Origin: Streptomyces bauhiniae | Lineage (GTDB): Bacteria; Actinomycetota; Actinomycetes; Streptomycetales; Streptomycetaceae | Assembly: GCF_004784475.1 (NCBI RefSeq) | Contig: NZ_SRRT01000004.1 | Coordinates: forward strand, 124,001 to 188,000 | Length of the DNA: 64,000 nt | Direction of reading: 5' to 3' | Part shown: positions 59,856 through 64,000 of the stretch, piece by piece | Numbering within the stretch: position 1 is the first letter of the stretch | Layout of the letters: each line of letters starts with the position of its first letter | The notes under the pieces: generated by a model | What the model was told of the DNA's origin: nothing | The model's database searches: none | What the model saw: the letters and a program-made list of their open reading frames with translations, nothing else | Translations under genes and position numbers: made by a program

Positions 59856-60361
59856 AACAGCACGCCTTCTTCGGCCCGCTCCGAGCCGCGTTCGAAGGCC
59901 AGCAGCCGACGCTTGCGGTCCAGGCCGCCGCCGTAACCCGTGAGGCTGCCGTCGGAGCCGACCACGCGGTGGCAGGGGACGATGATGCCGACCGGGTTGC
60001 GGCCGTTGGCGAGGCCGACCGCGCGGGAGGCGCCCGGCGTGCCGAGGGCGAGGGCGAGCTGGCCGTAGCTCCGGGTCTCCCCGTAGGGGATCTCGGTGAG
60101 CCGGTCCCAGACCCGGCGCTGGAACGGCGTGCCGTGCAGGCCGAGCCGGACGGTGAACCGCCGGATGTCACCGGCGAAGTAGGCCGTCAACTGCTCCTGG
60201 GTCTCGGCGAAGACGCGCACGCTGTCGTCGCGCGGGCCGAAGGTATCGTCGGCCGGGCGGTGCCGCTGGTCGGTCATGTACAGGCCGCACAGGGCGCCGT
60301 CGGCGTCCGCGACGAGGGTCAGCGGCCCGTAGGGGCTGTCGGTCACGGTGTGGTGTCGCAC
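59852..60361 (-). CDS. ogt: Methylated-DNA--[protein]-cysteine S-methyltransferase
   Basis: Suicide DNA-repair protein for O6-alkylguanine, 169 residues. It has the acceptor-Cys motif IIVPCHRVVGSDG, the upstream IPYGETRSYGQLA (HTH) and the NGRNPVGI segment; the C-terminal GGLDRKRRLLAFE is also conserved. The GTG start follows GAAGGA at 6 nt. It starts 10 bp after the Ada/AlkA stop, forming a two-gene alkylation-repair operon. Confidence 0.94.
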   Translation of the reverse strand: MRHHTVTDSPYGPLTLVADADGALCGLYMTDQRHRPADDTFGPRDDSVRVFAETQEQLTAYFAGDIRRFTVRLGLHGTPFQRRVWDRLTEIPYGETRSYGQLALALGTPGASRAVGLANGRNPVGIIVPCHRVVGSDGSLTGYGGGLDRKRRLLAFERGSERAEEGVLF

Positions 60362-60371
60362 GGGAAGTCCT

Positions 60372-61871
60372 TCAGGCCGGGAGGAAGTTGATCGGATGGC
60401 TGTCGGTCGCCCACAGGTACTGCACGGCATACGCCCGCCAGGGCCGCCACGCCTCCGCGCGGGCGGTGAGCGCCGCCGGGGTGGCGGGCAGGCCCAGGCC
60501 CGAGGCGGCTCGCCGGACGCCGAGGTCGGTGGGGAGGAAGGCGTCGGGGTCGCCGAGGGCGCGCATGGCGATGACGTCGGCGGTCCAGGGGCCGAAGCCG
60601 GGCAGCTCCAGCAGCCGGGCGCGGGTCTCGGCCCGGTCGGCCTCGACGCCCAGGTTCAGCGTGCCGTCCGCGAGCGCCGCGACCAGCGTGGTCAGCGTGG
60701 CGCGGCGGCTGCGCGGCATGGCGAGGGTCTCGGGGTCCACGGCGGCCAGCGCGTCGGGTTCGGGGAAGAGGTGGGTGAGCCCGCCCTCGGGGTCGTCCAG
60801 CGGCTTGCCGTGCGCGGTGACCAGCCGGGCCGCGTGCGTACGGGCGGCGGCCGTGGACACCTGCTGCCCGAGCACCGCGCGTACGGCGAACTCCGCCTCG
60901 TCGACCGTGCGCGGCACCCGGCGCCCCGGCCCGGCGTCCACCAGCGGGGCGAACAGCGGGTCGGCGCGCAGCCGCTCGTCCACGGCCACCGGGTCGGCGT
61001 CCAGGTCGAGCAGCCTGCGGCACCGGCTGATGGCCACGGTGAGGTCGCGCAGGTCGCTGAGGGCGATCCGGCAGCCGACGTGCGTGGCCTCGGGCGTGAG
61101 GGCGACGATGCCGTGCCCGTACGGCAGCCGCAGCGTGCGCCGGTAGGCGCCGTCCCGCCACTCCTCCACGCCCGGTACGGCGGTGGCGGCGAGGTGGCCG
61201 AAGAGGTTGCTGGGGTTCAGCGGGGCGCGGAACGGCAGCCGGAGCGTGAGGGTGCCCGCGGTGCCGACCGCCCGGGCGTGGGGTGCGCGGGCGCGCAGGT
61301 CGGACGGGGCCAGGGCGAAGACCTCGCGGACGGTGTCGTTGAAGGTGCGGATCGAGGAGAACCCGGCGGCGAAGGCGACCTCCGCCATGGGCAGCGCGGT
61401 GGTCTCGATCAGCAGCCGCGCGGTCTGGGCGCGCTGGGCGCGGGCCAGGGAGAGCGGCCCGGCACCGAGTTCGGCGAGGAGCTGGCGCTCGATCTGGCGG
61501 GCGGAGTAGCCGAGCCGGGCGGCGAGTCCGGGTACGCCCTCCCGGTCCACGACCCCGTCCGCGATGAGCCGCATGGCGCGGGCGACCAGGTCGGCGCGGT
61601 GGTTCCATTCCGGCGAGCCGGGGGTGGCGTCGGGCCGGCAGCGCTTGCAGGCCCGGAACCCGGCGCGCTGGCAGGCGGCGGCACTCGGGTAGAAGGTCAT
61701 GTTCTCGGCCTTGGGCGGCACCACCGGGCAGCTCGGGCGGCAGTAGACGCGGGTGGTGAGCACGGCGGTGAAGAACCAGCCGTCGAACCGGGCGTCCTTG
61801 GACTGGACGGCGTGCACGCAGTGCTCCCGGTCGAAGGGCGGGGCATGGGTGCTGATGGTCGCGTTCCGCAT
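60372..61871 (-). CDS. alkA: Ada-type regulator fused to AlkA DNA-3-methyladenine glycosylase
   Basis: A 499-residue fusion. Residues about 10-90 are the Ada Zn/methyl-phosphotriester domain (FFTAVLTTRVYCRPSCPVVPPK and FRACKRCRP, four Cys ligands). Residues about 95-195 are an AraC HTH (GYSARQIERQLLAELG). Residues about 200-499 are an AlkA glycosylase, with its N-terminal domain and the helix-hairpin-helix LPGFGPWTADVIAMRALGDPDAF, including the catalytic Asp. The methylated N-domain Cys would switch it to an activator, as in the Ada response. The methyltransferase function is separate, encoded by ogt downstream. Confidence 0.93.
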   Translation of the reverse strand: MRNATISTHAPPFDREHCVHAVQSKDARFDGWFFTAVLTTRVYCRPSCPVVPPKAENMTFYPSAAACQRAGFRACKRCRPDATPGSPEWNHRADLVARAMRLIADGVVDREGVPGLAARLGYSARQIERQLLAELGAGPLSLARAQRAQTARLLIETTALPMAEVAFAAGFSSIRTFNDTVREVFALAPSDLRARAPHARAVGTAGTLTLRLPFRAPLNPSNLFGHLAATAVPGVEEWRDGAYRRTLRLPYGHGIVALTPEATHVGCRIALSDLRDLTVAISRCRRLLDLDADPVAVDERLRADPLFAPLVDAGPGRRVPRTVDEAEFAVRAVLGQQVSTAAARTHAARLVTAHGKPLDDPEGGLTHLFPEPDALAAVDPETLAMPRSRRATLTTLVAALADGTLNLGVEADRAETRARLLELPGFGPWTADVIAMRALGDPDAFLPTDLGVRRAASGLGLPATPAALTARAEAWRPWRAYAVQYLWATDSHPINFLPA

Positions 61872-61986
61872 GCCTCAAGCATCGGGCAGTACGGCACCGG
61901 AGGCTGGCGAGTTTCCGACATGCACGTCGGAGGCGGCCAGGCGGTCGGTCGGGATCACGGGAGGGGGCAGCCGCGCCTGCCGGTGT

Positions 61987-63087
61987 TCAGCGGGGCCGGC
62001 CGAGTGCTGCCGCCGGACGCAGGTCCGCCTCGAGTTCCTCGCCCGTGGCCGCGGCGGCCAGCGCCCGGCCCAGCACTGGTGCCTGCTTGAACAGGTTGTG
62101 CCCGGCGGCGAAGAAGATGCCGCCGGTCTCCCAGACCGCCATGCCGTCCTCGCTCCACGGCAGGCTCGTCACCCAGCAGTGGAGGTGCTCGACGGGCTCG
62201 GGGTCGAGGCCGGGCAAGGCGCGGGTGACGTACGCGTGGGCGCGGTCGCTGAGTTCCGCCAGTGCCGCGGGGTCGGCGAAGCTGCCGTCCTCCCGCACCT
62301 CGACCGTCTGGCTGAGGCCCACCGCGTACCGGCTGTTGCCCGGATAGGGGACCGCGTAGACGCCGACCTCCCCGAATTCGCCGCTGCTGTCCTGCAGGCA
62401 GGCGACCCGCTCCGGAGGCGTTCCTTCGACCTGGAAGGTGAGGCGGACGTGGGCGGCCGGCTGTACGGGGAGCGAAAGCCCGACGGTGCGCGCCAACTGC
62501 GCGGTGCCCAGACCCGCGCAGACCACGGCCGTCGCGTACTCCTCGCGGCCGACGGCACTGAGCACCTCCACCGTGCCGCGGTCCGTCGGGTGGAGCGAGA
62601 TGACCTCGTCGGTGACCACGGAGTCACCCAGCGCGTCGGCCAGTCTCCCGACCGCGAGACGGGTCCGGATGGCGCCGCCGCCCTCGTCGAGCATGGCGGG
62701 ACCGTGATAGTCGGCGAGCAGCGGCATGCGGGCGTGCAGCTCGGCGCTGTCCACGCTCCGGACCGGTATGCCGCCGGCTTCCTCCAGGATGCGCAGCCTT
62801 CGCGAAACGGGGCTGCCCAGGGCGACCACTCCGTCCCCGGAGATCAGTTCGGCCCCCAACCGGTCGGACCACTCGTCCCAGACGGCGCGGCCCCGGCGGG
62901 TCAGCTCGACCATACGGGGGTCGTCGTGCGCGTGGCGGAATATGCGGGACTGGCCACTGGACTGCCCGTGGCCCGGAAGGCCGCGTTCGTAGACCCGCGC
63001 GGTCACTCCGCGTTCGGCCAGTGCGTAGGCGGTGGAGAGTCCGACGATGCCGGCTCCTATCACCGCCACCTCGGGAGCCTGGTCCAT
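61987..63087 (-). CDS. FAD-dependent oxidoreductase, sarcosine oxidase/N-methyltryptophan oxidase-like (DAO family)
   Basis: A 366-residue flavoenzyme. The N-terminal dinucleotide motif is VAVIGAGIVGLSTAYALAERG (about 7-27), then GQSSGQSRIFRHAHDDPRMVEL, typical of monomeric sarcosine oxidase and SolA-type enzymes, where the S-R-x-x-R-x segment contacts FAD. C-terminal FFAAGHNLFKQAPVLGRALA completes the fold; the residue that forms the covalent flavin cysteine in MSOX is not evident here. It oxidises N-methyl amino acids or amines. The ATG follows GTGAGG. Confidence 0.87.
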   Translation of the reverse strand: MDQAPEVAVIGAGIVGLSTAYALAERGVTARVYERGLPGHGQSSGQSRIFRHAHDDPRMVELTRRGRAVWDEWSDRLGAELISGDGVVALGSPVSRRLRILEEAGGIPVRSVDSAELHARMPLLADYHGPAMLDEGGGAIRTRLAVGRLADALGDSVVTDEVISLHPTDRGTVEVLSAVGREEYATAVVCAGLGTAQLARTVGLSLPVQPAAHVRLTFQVEGTPPERVACLQDSSGEFGEVGVYAVPYPGNSRYAVGLSQTVEVREDGSFADPAALAELSDRAHAYVTRALPGLDPEPVEHLHCWVTSLPWSEDGMAVWETGGIFFAAGHNLFKQAPVLGRALAAAATGEELEADLRPAAALGRPR

Positions 63088-63302
63088 GCGATCGCCTCAC
63101 TTCGCGTCCCAAAGCCGTTCCCTGCGGAGCAGGGGCCGGGTACGTCCGTCGCCGTCGCGGAGGGGCGGGTGAGTGAGCCCTGCAAGCGGCACTGCCGGGC
63201 TCGACGTGACACGGCGGCGGCCTGCTTCCCTTACCTCCAAGCCTGCGGCCGGCGGGACATCGCCGCGAGGCGGCCGACCTCCGGCCCGGCCGTGAGGGGC
63301 TC
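63088..63302. other. Intergenic region between the flavoenzyme and the MetF-like gene
   Basis: About 215 bp with no supported gene. It must hold the promoter of the flavoenzyme (minus strand) and the end of the MetF-like transcript. Short inverted stretches are present (GGCCGGCGGG...CCGCGAGGCGGCC), but no riboswitch or clear operator is recognised. Confidence 0.4.
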
Positions 63303-64000
63303 CTAGCCGCGTTCCCGCCGGTACCGGGTGATCCACTCGGCGGTCGGCCGGAGCCCGCCGAAGGTGTAGAAGTGCAGTTTGACGGTGCCGTGGCGAGCGG
63401 GGTCGTAGCCGTCGGCCAGGTCGTCCAGGAAGCGGTCGGGGCCCGCCGTGCCCATGAGGTTGGTCAGCGAGAGCCCGTACTTGCGGGCGACCGTGGCTCC
63501 CGTGCCGACCCCGAACCGCGTCGCGTACCCGAGCAGCCGCCGCACCCCCGCCGGGCCGGGTACGCCGACCCGTACCGGGAGGTGCACCCCGCGCCCGCGC
63601 AGGGCCTCCAGCCAGGTGAGGACGGCGTCGGCGTCGAAGCCGAACTGGGTGATGACGTCGCCCGCGAGCCCCGCCTCCTGGAGCGCGGCCGCCTTGCCGG
63701 TGAGCGCGGACCACAGCGCGTCGTCGCCGATCGCCGGGTGCCCCTCCGGGTAGCCGCAGATGCCGACGTGCCGTACGCCGTACCGCTGGAGCAGCCCGCC
63801 GCTGATCACGGAGAGCGCGTCCTCGTACGGGCCCTCGGGGCGGGCCGGGTCGCCGCCGACCACGAAGACGTTCTCCACGGCGCCCGCCTCGGCGAGCCCG
63901 GCGAGGAAACGTTCCAGCTCGGCGCTGGAGGGCAGCCGCCGTGCCGAGAGGTGCGGCACCGGCACGAACCCGTGCTCCCGCACCGCCCGCGCGGCCGCGA
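63303..64000 (-). CDS. Methylenetetrahydrofolate reductase-like protein (5' truncated by window)
   Basis: MTHFR-family (beta/alpha)8 flavoprotein. The visible 230 or so residues include FVPVPHLSARRL, VENVFVVGGDPARPEG, VRHVGICGYPEGHP, ITQFGFDADAVLTWLEALRGRG, VRVGVPGPAG and the C-terminal LHFYTFGGL. The frame is open to the window edge (AARAVREHGF), so the GTG at 63983 is internal and the start lies outside. This short, divergent type is often found with one-carbon demethylation genes rather than as the housekeeping MetF. The neighbour is a sarcosine-oxidase-like enzyme. Confidence 0.88.
   Translation of the reverse strand, partial: AAARAVREHGFVPVPHLSARRLPSSAELERFLAGLAEAGAVENVFVVGGDPARPEGPYEDALSVISGGLLQRYGVRHVGICGYPEGHPAIGDDALWSALTGKAAALQEAGLAGDVITQFGFDADAVLTWLEALRGRGVHLPVRVGVPGPAGVRRLLGYATRFGVGTGATVARKYGLSLTNLMGTAGPDRFLDDLADGYDPARHGTVKLHFYTFGGLRPTAEWITRYRRERG

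Noticed and set aside
1..64000. CRISPR array, tRNA, rRNA, insertion sequence or integrase
   Set aside because: No regularly spaced repeats, cloverleaf genes, transposase or tyrosine-recombinase motifs were seen in either strand.

Overview
The window is high-G+C actinobacterial chromosome, almost certainly Streptomyces. Third codon positions are strongly G/C biased, GTG and TTG starts are frequent, TTA codons are very rare, and several families typical of the genus are present: a DUF5753 helix-turn-helix regulator, a SpoIIE-phosphatase/HATPase protein, an SlpD/Tap-type tripeptidyl aminopeptidase, and the crotonyl-CoA carboxylase/reductase cluster. I saw no rRNA, tRNA, insertion sequence, integrase or CRISPR array. 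Coding density is high and neighbouring genes often overlap by 4 to 8 bp.

Layout. 0-0.8 kb: end of a LysR regulator. 0.8-4.4 kb (minus): a 1209-residue NACHT STAND ATPase with pentapeptide repeats and a C-terminal beta-propeller, the best candidate here for an immunity-type protein. 4.8-10.9 kb: acyl-CoA synthetase, aldo/keto reductase, GH75 chitosanase, two methyltransferases and a ferritin-like protein. 11-14.6 kb: an orphan HTH regulator, OsmC, and a four-helix holin-like membrane segment fused to an alkaline-phosphatase-superfamily domain. 14.6-21.6 kb: a resolvase-like orphan with a TTA codon, two metallo-beta-lactamase-fold hydrolases around a DedA protein, a PLP-fold protein lacking its lysine, and a PAP2/diacylglycerol-kinase fusion. 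21.7-25 kb: methyltransferase, transketolase, VOC protein. 25-30.6 kb (minus): a tightly coupled peptidase operon (DppA-type D-aminopeptidase, M20, S9, LD-carboxypeptidase, GNAT). 30.7-37.1 kb: methyltransferase, SpoIIE-type phosphatase, a DHA2 exporter with a carboxypeptidase-regulatory tail, SRPBCC protein. 37.2-40.6 kb: a radical SAM repair-type protein behind a LexA-type SOS box, a secreted tripeptidyl aminopeptidase, GNAT.

40.6-45.7 kb is an unusual small cluster: an EgtA-like glutamate-cysteine ligase (with a TTA codon) translationally coupled to a DUF2332-like protein, flanked by two paralogous alpha/beta hydrolases. I cannot match it to a described pathway. 46-55.3 kb holds most of the ethylmalonyl-CoA pathway: a duplicated 3-hydroxyacyl-CoA dehydrogenase, a TetR regulator, ccr, ethylmalonyl-CoA mutase, a malyl-CoA-lyase-type enzyme, a MaoC hydratase and an acyl-CoA dehydrogenase, the last five in one operon whose promoter carries two palindromes. 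55.5-57 kb: psd and pssA for phosphatidylethanolamine synthesis. 57-64 kb: glycerate kinase, Nudix hydrolase, sirtuin, an Ada/AlkA-ogt alkylation repair pair, a sarcosine-oxidase-like flavoenzyme and a partial MetF-like reductase.

All calls come from reading the sequence and from family knowledge; no database search was run. Starts were chosen by Shine-Dalgarno position, overlap with the upstream gene and family length.
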